A DNA stretch of 20,582 bases from JAEUSI01 sp036782915. GTDB lineage: Bacteria > Bacteroidota > Ignavibacteria > Tepidaquicellales > Tepidaquicellaceae. Position 1 is the stretch's first letter, and every line of letters begins with the position of its first letter. Both the position numbers and the translations under genes were made by a program. The stretch covers positions 1-20,582 of the forward strand of contig DAIPYE010000040.1 of assembly GCA_036782915.1 (NCBI GenBank), written 5' to 3'. This document shows, piece by piece, positions 7,721 to 16,700 of the stretch. The notes under the pieces were generated by a model that saw only the letters and a program-made list of their open reading frames with translations, did not search any database and had not been told where the DNA came from.

Positions 7721-7793
7721 TCTTAATTTAATTTCAACGGTTTTTTCATAATCAGAGTATAATGAAACATTTAATACAGAAAATTTTCGGTTT
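7677..7793 (+). pseudogene. 5' remnant of a tandem duplicate of the preceding gene
   Basis: Read from TTG at 7677, this stretch gives KTKIYLLIIVLISNLNLIS, then TVFS-stop-SEYNETFNTENFRF. It aligns with the start of the upstream gene (KIIISILIIVLITNFHLIS, VAFSQ, TDSGKTFYTKKFSI). The TAA at 7749-7751 stands where CAA (Gln) is found in the intact copy. The 19 bases TTGATAATAGTTCTGATAA are identical at 7103-7121 and 7698-7716. Beyond 7793 no further similarity is clear and a stop follows at 7827. Confidence 0.8.
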
Positions 7794-7973
7794 CATACAA
7801 TACTTTTCCCGGACATGAAATTAGTTTAAAGTCAGCATCTCCGGTTCATTCAACCCGAATTCAGTTATGAAATATCATTTATCAATTCCCAATGTTCTTT
7901 AATCGCTTAGGGTTAATTCCCCTCCGCTTGCGGCGAAAGAAAAACAAATTAAAAACTTCTGAAAAACGCCGAG

Positions 7974-8073
7974 TTGTCATTCCCGCAAGCTCCAGGCGGG
8001 GAGTACCCTCTGGGTCATCAATCATCTAAAAAGCATGATTGGATCGCCGACAAAAGATTTCGGGGATGACAAA
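7974..8073. repeat. Palindromic element with inverted ends, MITE-like
   Basis: TTGTCATTCCCG (7974-7985) is inverted at CGGGGATGACAAA (8061-8073) with one mismatch. A smaller inverted pair, AATCAT (8020-8025) and ATGATT (8035-8040), lies inside. No coding frame of note is present. Similar GTCATTCCCG ends occur in extragenic repeats of many bacteria. Confidence 0.6.
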
Positions 8074-8117
8074 GTGTAAAAGTTTTTTACAAAAGTTTAA
8101 AAATAGTTTTTAAAGAT

Positions 8118-8140
8118 AACTCGCTGCTAGCGGCGAGGTT
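8118..8140. repeat. GC-rich palindrome
   Basis: CTCGCT-GCTAGC-GGCGAG forms a near-perfect palindrome centred on GCTAGC, flanked by AAC and GGTT. A second small hairpin, CCGCTTGCGG, lies at 7924-7933. Together with the relic, the 7974-8073 element and the promoter, these account for most of the 545 bases between the genes ending at 7720 and starting at 8326. Confidence 0.45.
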
Positions 8141-8181
8141 ATTCATTTTTCTAAAAACGTAAAAATCAAATGTTTTTTTTC

Positions 8182-8251
8182 TTTGATGAAAGTATGACAT
8201 AACTTTGACAATACTGTGACAATTGGAAAAGTACTGATTATTAATTTTGTA
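8182..8251 (+). promoter_or_regulatory. Phased TTTGACA-box promoter, copy 3
   Basis: Four 11-bp units run from 8182: TTTGATGAAAG, TATGACATAAC, TTTGACAATAC, TGTGACAATTG. After TGACAATT (8217-8224) there are again 17 bases, then TAATTTTG (8242-8249). It sits directly above the three-gene run starting at 8326. Copies 1 and 3 also share GGAAA just after the last box. Confidence 0.7.
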
Positions 8252-8325
8252 CAGGTTAATGAAATATGAGAATACTTCAGCATTCTCAAAATAAATTGAC
8301 AGGAAAGTACAAATTTAAAGATCCC

Positions 8326-9225
8326 ATGAAAACTTCATTAAAAATATTGATCCCGGTTATAATAATATTCTTTTTTTCAGCAGACAACTTTTCCCAAAGC
8401 ACTGATTCTTTGAAGAAAGGATCCTTTTACAGTTTTACTTTAAACAATGGTTCTGTCTTAGAAGGAAAGATCCTTAGTGTTGATTCTCAATATGTTTATG
8501 TAATGACTGTTAATGGAATGAATGAAATCAAGAAGGAGTACATTCATAATTTAAAACAGTTAGGACAAACATTCGCGGAAGAATATTTTTCTACATACAA
8601 AAAACCTCAATACAAATATTTTCTGAGTATTGATATTGGATTAGCTTTTCCAAAATTTTCTCAGGAAAAGTCCTATTACGGATACTATTATTTCGGAGTA
8701 AATAACACAGTAAATACCGGATTAAATATTTCAGCTGATTATACAGCATTCTTCAGCAGGTCAATGGCTGTAAGGTCAGGAATTGCTCTTTCATATATGA
8801 AAAATAAAGACGAAACCAGAAGTGACTATTATAATACATTCAGCACAACCGGCGGAAGCATGACACAGTTTACTATTCTGGGTTTAGATCTGCTGGGAGG
8901 TACATTTCATCCTGAAGACAAAATTAATTTATACTTCCTTGCCGATGCAGGTATTGGGAATGTAAACAGCAGTTCTGTAATTCAGGAAAGTTACTACATT
9001 AGTTACTATGACCCTAGTTATTTGGATCATAATACATATACGATTAACCCAGAAGCGCAATGGTTTTTTAAATACGGATTTGGAGCAGGAATCACATACA
9101 GTTTAAATGAAAATATTAACCTGAAGGCTGAGGTTAATTACGATTTATATAAACTTGAATCAGGTTATTACGGAGATTTTGATAAATTAATTTTTAAGAC
9201 AGGAATTGCCTTTATTAATTTTTAA
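8326..9225 (+). CDS. Exported outer-membrane beta-barrel protein with small N-terminal strand domain
   Basis: The protein has 299 residues from the ATG at 8326, chosen because it starts a good signal peptide (MKTSLKILIPVIIIFFFSA, cut after FSQ); an ATG at 8266 lies too close to the predicted transcription start. Residues about 30-75 form a compact strand unit, YSFTLNNGSVLEGKILSVDS and later MNEIKKEYIHNLKQLG, of the pattern 'attribute-of-G-x-x-x-x-G, then D-S, then I' seen in many FCB envelope proteins. Residues about 90-299 alternate aromatic strands and turns (FLSIDIGLAFPKF, FKYGFGAGITYSL, FKTGIAFINF) and end in Phe, as in OmpA-like barrels. It is the first gene of a run with 13- and 1-base gaps, under the phased promoter at 8182-8251. 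Function unknown. Confidence 0.72.
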   Translation: MKTSLKILIPVIIIFFFSADNFSQSTDSLKKGSFYSFTLNNGSVLEGKILSVDSQYVYVMTVNGMNEIKKEYIHNLKQLGQTFAEEYFSTYKKPQYKYFLSIDIGLAFPKFSQEKSYYGYYYFGVNNTVNTGLNISADYTAFFSRSMAVRSGIALSYMKNKDETRSDYYNTFSTTGGSMTQFTILGLDLLGGTFHPEDKINLYFLADAGIGNVNSSSVIQESYYISYYDPSYLDHNTYTINPEAQWFFKYGFGAGITYSLNENINLKAEVNYDLYKLESGYYGDFDKLIFKTGIAFINF

Positions 9226-9238
9226 AGAAAGCATAATC

Positions 9239-10834
9239 ATGAAAAACTTTAAACTAATAATTCTTCTTACTGTAATATTCACAAACAGCATGATCTTTGA
9301 AAGCTGTTATCATAATCTCCAGCCGGGAGAAGTTGATATAGAAAAAGCCGGGAGTAATTTTCAAATAACAACTCCATCAAAGTGCCACACATTTGACGGG
9401 TCAGTGATTATTTACAGGGAAGGATTCAATGTCGTTCAAAATAACATTTTGGGGACTGGTTGGAGATATTATTTCGATGGCAATGAAGAAATAATTAATG
9501 TAACAAGTTTTCCTCTTGACAGTATTATTGCAATCACAACTTATGATGACCTTACCGGAGGAAGAGCAATTGCAAATGTCAGTCTCGGATTAGTTCCGAC
9601 AGTAATCGGAGCTGCAGTTATTTACTGCGCAATTTGTCCCAAGTGCTGCTTTGGCTCATGCCCGACTATTTATACATTTGACATAGACGTTCCTTCTCTT
9701 GAGACTGAACTTTTTTCATCAAGTATTTCCAGAATGCTCGAAGGTGATGATCTGGATAAACTCAAACAGAAAATTCCTGAAAATGGTATTTATGAAATTA
9801 AGATAACGAATGAAGCTATGGAGACTCACTACATTGACAAATTCAATCTTATACTTGCAGAGCATCCTTCAGGTACTAACATTTTTCCGAATATAAACAA
9901 GGGACTTACAATAATGAACACTCCTCTGCCGCCTGAAAACGTTTTCAATTCTGTTGGTAAAGAAATTACAAAGACGATTTATATTGAAGACACATTATCT
10001 TACAGAAGCGGGATGGAAATGGTAAATGAATTAAAGTCAGGACCGAAGTATGACTGGATAGCTTTCACATCTTCAGTTCCTGAAAATGCAGTCAAAGCGA
10101 AGCTTCTTGTCAGATACAGGAATACATTGTTAAGTACAATTTTGTTTTATGATGTTGTGCTCGGCTCACAGGGAATAAAGGCAGTTGAATGGATTGAAAA
10201 AATGAATAATGATGCTGTCTATGCACAGGATTTTAAAATGATATACGATAACTTTTCGGGTATGCAGCTTGAGAAATTTGAAAACGGTGAATGGATATCT
10301 GCAGGTATTTTTCCTGATGCCGGTCCGATCTGCTGGAAAGATGCTGCGGCTGAAATTCCGGTTTTAAATACTGATGAGAAAGAATTAAGGTTAAGAGTGA
10401 AATTTATACCGGATAACTTTATGATAGACTATATCGGAATAGAATTCTGCAGTTCTGAAGAAAACAAAATAGCTGTTATGAATCTAATTCCTTCAGGAGT
10501 AATAAATAATTCTAAAGACAATTTCATTCAAATATACAAAAAGTTAGAATCTGCAGATAAAAATTATTTAATCACTGGTCCTGGAGATTCATATAGTTTT
10601 ATTTACAAAATAGAAAAAAGAAATGACATAGAACAGAGTCTTCTGATCTCTTCTAAAGGATATTATAATGAATGGCTTCGAGGTTCATGGATAAAAAACG
10701 ATTCTATGAGACAAGCATTCAATCTTTACAACATAAATGAAAATCTGAGGAATCTTGCAGAAAGCTGGGAAATGAACAAGACGCTGATTGAAAGCGAATT
10801 TTTTCACACAAGGATTCCCGTAAAGGAGAAGTAA
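9239..10834 (+). CDS. Lipoprotein-like protein with Cys-rich segment and a CPxxY-type family domain
   Basis: The protein has 531 residues. The start at 9239 leaves 13 bases after the previous stop; an ATG at 9206 would overlap that gene. The N-terminus is hydrophobic and followed by FESC (Cys23), a relaxed lipobox. Residues about 50-110 form a strand unit ending in LDSIIAITTYDD. A hydrophobic segment (about 113-131) leads to a cysteine cluster, CAICPKCCFGSCPTIYTFD, with Cys at 130, 133, 136, 137 and 141. What follows, LETELFSSSISRMLEGDDLD, then ENGIYEIKITNEAMETHYID, matches a family I know only from scattered uncharacterised proteins of several phyla, where the motif is usually CPxVYxxDGxxY followed by an NExxET segment. 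Here the DG part is degenerate. The C-terminal half is strand-rich with no clear domain. The gene is co-transcribed with its neighbours; role unknown. Confidence 0.68.
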   Translation: MKNFKLIILLTVIFTNSMIFESCYHNLQPGEVDIEKAGSNFQITTPSKCHTFDGSVIIYREGFNVVQNNILGTGWRYYFDGNEEIINVTSFPLDSIIAITTYDDLTGGRAIANVSLGLVPTVIGAAVIYCAICPKCCFGSCPTIYTFDIDVPSLETELFSSSISRMLEGDDLDKLKQKIPENGIYEIKITNEAMETHYIDKFNLILAEHPSGTNIFPNINKGLTIMNTPLPPENVFNSVGKEITKTIYIEDTLSYRSGMEMVNELKSGPKYDWIAFTSSVPENAVKAKLLVRYRNTLLSTILFYDVVLGSQGIKAVEWIEKMNNDAVYAQDFKMIYDNFSGMQLEKFENGEWISAGIFPDAGPICWKDAAAEIPVLNTDEKELRLRVKFIPDNFMIDYIGIEFCSSEENKIAVMNLIPSGVINNSKDNFIQIYKKLESADKNYLITGPGDSYSFIYKIEKRNDIEQSLLISSKGYYNEWLRGSWIKNDSMRQAFNLYNINENLRNLAESWEMNKTLIESEFFHTRIPVKEK

Positions 10835-10835
10835 A

Positions 10836-11372
10836 ATGAAAACACTAATCTGTATTACATTGTTAGTTTTGATTTTTGGAATGTCGTCATGTACATCTTC
10901 GGATTATGTTCCCGGTCCCAACGGAGATTATGCTGAAATAACGCTAAAGGGTAACAGGGAATTACACGCTGAACTTCTGTTTGTTACCGACACAATGATT
11001 TTTGTTGATTCCAAAAACAGCATAGTCGGATTAAAAACTAAAAATTTAGATGAAATTAAATTTGAAAAATATAAAGACGATTCATGGTTAATAGGCGTTG
11101 CATTACTGGATGTTTTGCCTGCTCTAATAATAGCAATATCAGCTGTAACTGATAATGATTTATCGCCTGCTGTTTATGCTATGATCCCTGCTGCGATTAC
11201 TTCGACATTATATATTTTATCATCACCTAAATCTACTTTTGATAATCTGAACAAAAAGTCAGATATATTTGAGCTGAAAAAGTTCTCAAGATACCCGGGA
11301 GGTATTACCGACAGGCAGTTTAAAGCGCTACTTAAATATTACAAACAGGATACCTGTATTTATTTGAATTAA
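10836..11372 (+). CDS. Small lipoprotein with two membrane-spanning stretches
   Basis: The protein has 178 residues and starts one base after the previous stop, with AAGGAG eight bases before the ATG, so it is surely co-transcribed. The signal region ends GMSSC (Cys19), an acceptable lipobox. Residues about 33-78 carry the same small strand pattern as the barrel protein at 8326 (AEITLKGNRELHAELLFVTD, then LKTKNLDEIKFEKY). Two hydrophobic stretches follow, about residues 84-101 (LIGVALLDVLPALIIAIS) and 110-128 (AVYAMIPAAITSTLYILSS), then a polar tail with FSRYPGGITDRQF, an ending I associate with unnamed FCB envelope proteins. It may help place or stabilise the other two products; that is inference. 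Confidence 0.68.
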   Translation: MKTLICITLLVLIFGMSSCTSSDYVPGPNGDYAEITLKGNRELHAELLFVTDTMIFVDSKNSIVGLKTKNLDEIKFEKYKDDSWLIGVALLDVLPALIIAISAVTDNDLSPAVYAMIPAAITSTLYILSSPKSTFDNLNKKSDIFELKKFSRYPGGITDRQFKALLKYYKQDTCIYLN

Positions 11373-11606
11373 TTAGTTAAAAGTTTATATAAAAGTAGTT
11401 AAGAACAATTCGAGTCAGTAAAAAAGATGAGCGGATGGAAATATAAATTCAAAACAAAAAAATAAACAGAAAAATCATAAAAGCAAATAAATTTTACATT
11501 CTACTCTTTAGCGGCGGGATTTTCAATGTTACAATATATTTGTTAAAGTTGTAAACTTTCTTAAAAATCATTATTATGTCTTGTCCTGAAACAGGTTTAC
11601 AAAAAG
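11373..11606. other. Convergent intergenic region, no clear terminator
   Basis: These 234 bases separate the operon end from the end of the minus-strand gene. Only a weak hairpin is visible, AAAGTT (11547-11552) with AACTTT (about 11556-11561), without a good T run. I see no gene. Confidence 0.4.
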
Positions 11607-13070
11607 TTACTTCATACTTTTTTCAAGTTCACCCAGCTTCTCAAGAAGCCATACTTTATTCATTACTTCCGTTGACTTCTGAATTTTTTCCTTCAGCTTC
11701 AACATTTTGAATTCATCAAATCTGAGTCTGAGCTTTATCAGTTCATTAACCAGATTAAGAAATTTAATATAACGATTTCGTAATTCGTCTTTAATAAGCC
11801 TTGAACTTTTCAGGAAATGTTTAAATGCATCAATGTGAGACAAAGCAGATTCATTGGAATTCAATTCATATAAAGAAAGAAGAATTAGTTTGCGAATGTC
11901 ATTTTTAAAAAATAGATTCTCATTTGTTGTAGCCAGGAGATCATTAAAATCAATTTTAGCGCAATGAATTAAAGTCTTTTCATAATTCTTATTCAGAAAT
12001 TCAAGATGAGCATTGGAATAAACAGACAATTCTTCTCTGCTTTCAGGATCAGAAAGATTCAGATAATTGCGTATAAAATTCTGAAGAACTGACGATTGAC
12101 GCAGAGTCATACATAGTACAACTATATTTCTGTAGAGATTAAGGTCAATAAAACTTTTACCTTTGTGAGAGAGAACATTCTGCTTAAGCATTTCAATAAG
12201 AATATTAAGCAGTTCTTTATTATAATTATCAAAACCTTTGTCTATTTTATTACTGCAGAAAGTCTGAAACATTGAATAAATGTTTTTTCTGTCAATATCA
12301 TGAAATGTTTTGAAATGCTTATGGAAAAGTTTTTTAGCTGCGAAATAGTATTCCTCATTTTCATTATTCCCCCTAAAGCACATGCATAAATTAAAATAAA
12401 TCATCAGAAGCGGGGAGTCAGTAAAATCATCAAAATTATTTTTTACATATTCTATTAAAAGATTTAAAAATTCAAAATCATGTTTGATTTTCACACGTTG
12501 CTCCTCTACGATAAAATAAAAATAAAACTCCATCATATTGATCAAAAATAGTTTTAAATTACAGAGCATCTGTTCGTTTCTGAAATTATCAGTCAGTGTT
12601 TTATCCACAAGCATAAAGCTTTTCGCTTCATAGATAAAGACTTTGTTTGAGAAATATACATTGTCCTTATTCTTTTCCTTAGCTGTTTCCTTTTCAAGCA
12701 TTCTGATTTTTTTCTCCATTACATCGAAAATGTTTCTTTTATTCAGTTCTTCGATTACCATTTTCTCATTTCCAAAATTTTCTTTTGAATGAATCTGCTG
12801 CAAAAATCCTTCGCAAAGTAAGTTTAAATCCGAGAAAAGATTTCTGACATAAGATTCGCGGTACTTTTCCTTTACATGCATTTCGCGGAATAGATTTTCT
12901 TTAGAGATATCTTCCGGCTTGAATAATGGATGATATTTTTTAAGAATATGAAAAAACTGAACTACTTTTTTATTCTTATTATGAAAAGGAGAGTTAAGGT
13001 AGTCTTCAAACTGACATAACTCGTTCTCTGAAAAACTTTTCAGAATCAATATAGAGTCTATTTGCTTCAT
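11607..13070 (-). CDS. Helical cytoplasmic protein of unknown function, paralogue of the gene at 17781
   Basis: The protein has 487 residues, with no signal peptide and no membrane segment. The N-terminus contains FEDYLNSPFHNKNKKVVQFF, then LKKYHPLFKPEDISKENLF and YRESYVRNLFSDL, which align with FIESPYFNRGRDLSAFF, LKKYYPGFEKEIFNEKNFY and the matching stretch of the protein at 17781. The C-terminal halves also align (FKNDIRKLILLSLYELN against FKMDAKKLLLLIYFELG). The protein is rich in Leu, Lys, Glu and Phe with regular amphipathic helices, suggesting a TPR-like helical solenoid. I know similar hypothetical proteins from Ignavibacteria-type genomes but no function. It is divergent from the FG-GAP gene at 13714, with 643 bases between them, an arrangement repeated further right. 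A regulatory or scaffolding link to the propeller protein is possible but unproven. Confidence 0.75.
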   Translation of the reverse strand: MKQIDSILILKSFSENELCQFEDYLNSPFHNKNKKVVQFFHILKKYHPLFKPEDISKENLFREMHVKEKYRESYVRNLFSDLNLLCEGFLQQIHSKENFGNEKMVIEELNKRNIFDVMEKKIRMLEKETAKEKNKDNVYFSNKVFIYEAKSFMLVDKTLTDNFRNEQMLCNLKLFLINMMEFYFYFIVEEQRVKIKHDFEFLNLLIEYVKNNFDDFTDSPLLMIYFNLCMCFRGNNENEEYYFAAKKLFHKHFKTFHDIDRKNIYSMFQTFCSNKIDKGFDNYNKELLNILIEMLKQNVLSHKGKSFIDLNLYRNIVVLCMTLRQSSVLQNFIRNYLNLSDPESREELSVYSNAHLEFLNKNYEKTLIHCAKIDFNDLLATTNENLFFKNDIRKLILLSLYELNSNESALSHIDAFKHFLKSSRLIKDELRNRYIKFLNLVNELIKLRLRFDEFKMLKLKEKIQKSTEVMNKVWLLEKLGELEKSMK

Positions 13071-13176
13071 TTAATAAAAGTTATAAAACATTAATCTTAT
13101 ATTACAGTCTTTAAAATTGATGAAATCCGAAATGATTTTAAATCCGTCCAAAGCGTTTGATTTAGAATCTATTTTT

Positions 13177-13304
13177 ATTTTAACACGAAGATCACAAAGC
13201 AATCACAAAGGTCACAAAGATTTAGTTTCCTTTTGAATTTCTGACATTTAATTCTTATCCTTTGAGTTCTTTGTGAATTCTTTGTGGTCTTTGCGTTAAA
13301 AAAA
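13177..13304. repeat. Long imperfect inverted repeat built of CACAAAG units
   Basis: The left arm (13177-13222) contains TAACACGAAGATCACAAAG, then CAATCACAAAGGTCACAAAG. The right arm (13259-13304) is its imperfect reverse complement, with TTCTTTGTGAATTC, TTTGTGGTCTTTGCGTTAAA. A 36-base spacer separates them. It lies in the 643-base divergent region between the helical gene and the FG-GAP gene. The rest of that region (13305-13713) is AT-rich with no recognisable gene. Arms built of CACAAAG/CTTTGTG units are common extragenic repeats in environmental bacterial genomes. Confidence 0.8.
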
Positions 13305-13713
13305 TAATTTTCATTGGTTCCTTTTTTTAAAATATATAATGTTTCAGTTTTTGAATTATAACTAATCTAATTTCACTTTAAAAAATTAATTGAACAGCAA
13401 TGGAAATGATACAAAAGGAATATTCCATTCAACAATTCAAATTATTCTCCTGAAATCAGACACATAATTTTATTAATGATTAAAAAGATGCAAATTGAAA
13501 AAATTCTCTTTGTAAAAAAATACTTCAAACTGTTATTTTACTGATGTTGAAAGAAAGCAATTTGTAAATTATAATAACCATCGAAAATATTTATCAAAGG
13601 AGAACCATATTATTAAAAAATTCTATTTCATAACTGACAAATATATAAGCGGTAATAAAATGTTCTGTCAATATTTCAAATATATTTATTAAAATTAAAA
13701 ATAAAAAACTCCC

Positions 13714-16700
13714 ATGAAAAGTATACTAAATAGCATCATAGCAATTATTTTTTTTATTTGTATTGGAATTTCATCTGAATCACTATTTGCTGCTCAGATT
13801 CAAAATGATGTAAAGTTAAATGAACAAACACAGAAGAACGATTCACTTCCGGCAGGAGTTACTCAGGACTGGCTCAGCAGTCTGACAGATGAAAACGGTA
13901 ATAAATTTATTCAGGAAAATTCAAATTCAAAATCATCAGAGGAAGAGTCTGAAGGAGATGCCTTTCAAAGGAAGATTTTTAATGGTCTTTCACCTGGCGC
14001 AGGATTTGGAACATCTGTGAGTTCAGCAGGGGATGTAAACGGTGACGGATATGATGATATCATAGTAAGTGCTTTTGTATATTCATCAGCAACCGGTAGA
14101 GCATATATTTATTACGGCGGAATAAATATGAATACCACTCCTGATGTAATTTTGACCGGTGAAGCAATCAATAATTACTTTGGAATTTCAGTCTCTTCAG
14201 CAGGCGACGTAAATGGTGACGGATACTCGGATGTGTTTGCCGGAGCTTACGGTTACAATTCAAATACCGGCAGAGCATATATTTATTTTGGGAGTTCTAA
14301 TATGGATAACACGGCTGATGTAATATTGACAGGAGGCGCGGCATCTGATCTGTTCGGTGTGTCGGTTTCATCAGCAGGAGATTTGAACGGAGACGGATAT
14401 TCGGATGTAATAGCAGGAGCAAGCGGATACATTTCAGGTACAGGCAGAGCGTATATATATTTTGGCGGTTCATCTATGAATAATGTTGCAGATGTAACAA
14501 TGACAGGAGCAGCTGCATCAAATTTTTTCGGATATTCAGTTTCATCCGCAGGCGATGTGAACGGAGACGGATTTGCAGATGTAATTTCCGGAGCTTACGG
14601 CTATAATTCATCCACCGGAAGAGCATATATTTATCTTGGAGGTACATTAATGAATAACATCGCTGATGTAACATTAACCGGTGAGGCAGTGAATAATGAT
14701 TTAGGTTATTCAGTTTCATCTGCGGGAGATGTGAACGGAGACGGATATGCAGATGTAATAGCGGGAGCATTTGGATATAGTGCAGCTACTGGCAGAGCAT
14801 ATATTTACTATGGAAGTTCTAACATGAACAATGCCGCTGATGTAACAATTACCGGAGAGCCCGGAGGCAGTAGCTTTGGTGCTTCAGTTTCATCAGCCGG
14901 AGATATAAACGGTGATGGGTATGCAGATGTAATATCCGGAGCTTATGCATACAACACATTTACAGGTAAGGTATATGTTTACTTTGGCGGTTCATCAATG
15001 AACAATGTCGTAGATGCAGCATTGACCGGCGAGGGAACAGGAAATTCTTTCGGAAGATCTGTCTCGTCAGCAGGTGATATAAACGCAGACGGATATGATG
15101 ATATTCTGATTGGAGCAAATGGTTTTAATGCAAATACCGGAAGGGTTAATTTATATGATTATTTTATGAAAGGTAATCTGACAGAGGAATTCACAATGAC
15201 GGGAGAATCTACAGGTAATTCCTATGGTACAGTTTCATCAGCAGGTGATGTAAATGGGGACGGATTTGATGATATGATTGTAGGTGCCAGTAATTACAGT
15301 TCAAATACCGGCAGAGCTTACATTTATTTTGGCGGAGTTTTTATGGATAATGCGGCAGATGTTATACTAACAGGTGGGGCTGTAAATAATTATTTTGGCG
15401 GATCAGTTTCATCCGCAGGCGATGTGAACGGAGACGGATATGATGACGTCATAGCAGGAGCTTCTGCATACAGCACAAATACGGGAAGGGCATATATTTA
15501 CTTTGGAGGTTCATCAATGGATAACACACCGGATGTAACAATGACAGGCGGAGCTGTAAATAATTATTTCGGTTGCTCTGTTTCATCAGCAGGCGATGCA
15601 AATGGAGATGGGTATTCTGATGTAATAGTTGGAGCAAATGGATATAATACTAACACGGGACGAGCTTACATTTTCTATGGAGGCTCATCAATGAATAATA
15701 CCGCAGATATTACAATGACCGGAGAAACTATAAATAATTCTTTTGGTTCTTCAGTTTCGTTTGCCGGAGATATGAACGGTGACGGATATTCGGATGTAAT
15801 TGTCGGAGCATTCAGATACACTTCAAATACCGGAAGAGCATATGTTTTCTTTGGAAGTTCATCTGTAAATAACCAACCGGATCTTACATTCACAGGTGAA
15901 AATGTTGGTGATTATTTTGGTGTATCGGTTTCATCGGCGGATGATGTAAATGGAGATGGATACTCTGATATAATAGTCGGAGCTCCGGTATACAATTCTT
16001 CTGCCGGCAAAGTATATATTTACTATGGCGGCATAATGATTAATAATTTTGCGGATGTTATAATGGTCGGTGAGGCTTCAACTTCATTAGGCGGATCAGT
16101 TTCATCAGCGGGCGATGTAAACGGTGATGGATATTCAGATGTAATTGCAGGAGCTTACACTTATAATTCCAATACCGGAAAAGCATGCATATACCTGGGT
16201 GGTTCGAATATGAACAGTTTAACTGATGCTGTAATGGTTGGTGAAGGTGGAATTGATCAATTTGGTGAGTCAGTTTCATCAGCAGGTGATCTAAACCGGG
16301 ACGGCTATTCAGACTTCATAGTGGGATCTTATTATAATAACATAAATACAGGAAAAGCATATTTATATTATGGATCTGCTATCAGCATAAAACCAATACT
16401 TATGCATGTCAGGGATGTACCGAATGATCAGGGAGGTTTTATTGATTTGAAATGGGCGAGAAGTTCGTATGATGTCATAAGTACTAATATCATTACAGAT
16501 TATCTTATTCAGCGAAGCGCTCCTCCTGTCAGCGGAAATTATGCTTGGGTAAACATCGATTATATTCCAGCAACAAAGGAACTGTTCTATTCATATATTG
16601 CCGGCACTCCTTTTGATTCTTCATCATTAAGTAACGGAGCATTCTTTTTCAGGATCACGGCAAGAACTTCTGATCCGAATCAGTTCTGGCGATCGGCAAT

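Noticed and set aside
13177..13304. CRISPR-like appearance of the CACAAAG units
   Set aside because: Units are short, adjacent and arranged as one inverted repeat; there are no spacers of constant length and no cas genes.
14474..14770. Minus-strand open frames under the FG-GAP repeats, also at 15449-15637, 15675-15893 and 16058-16279
   Set aside because: They recur with the repeat period and encode repeated Leu/His-rich peptides; they are antisense shadows of the FG-GAP coding sequence.
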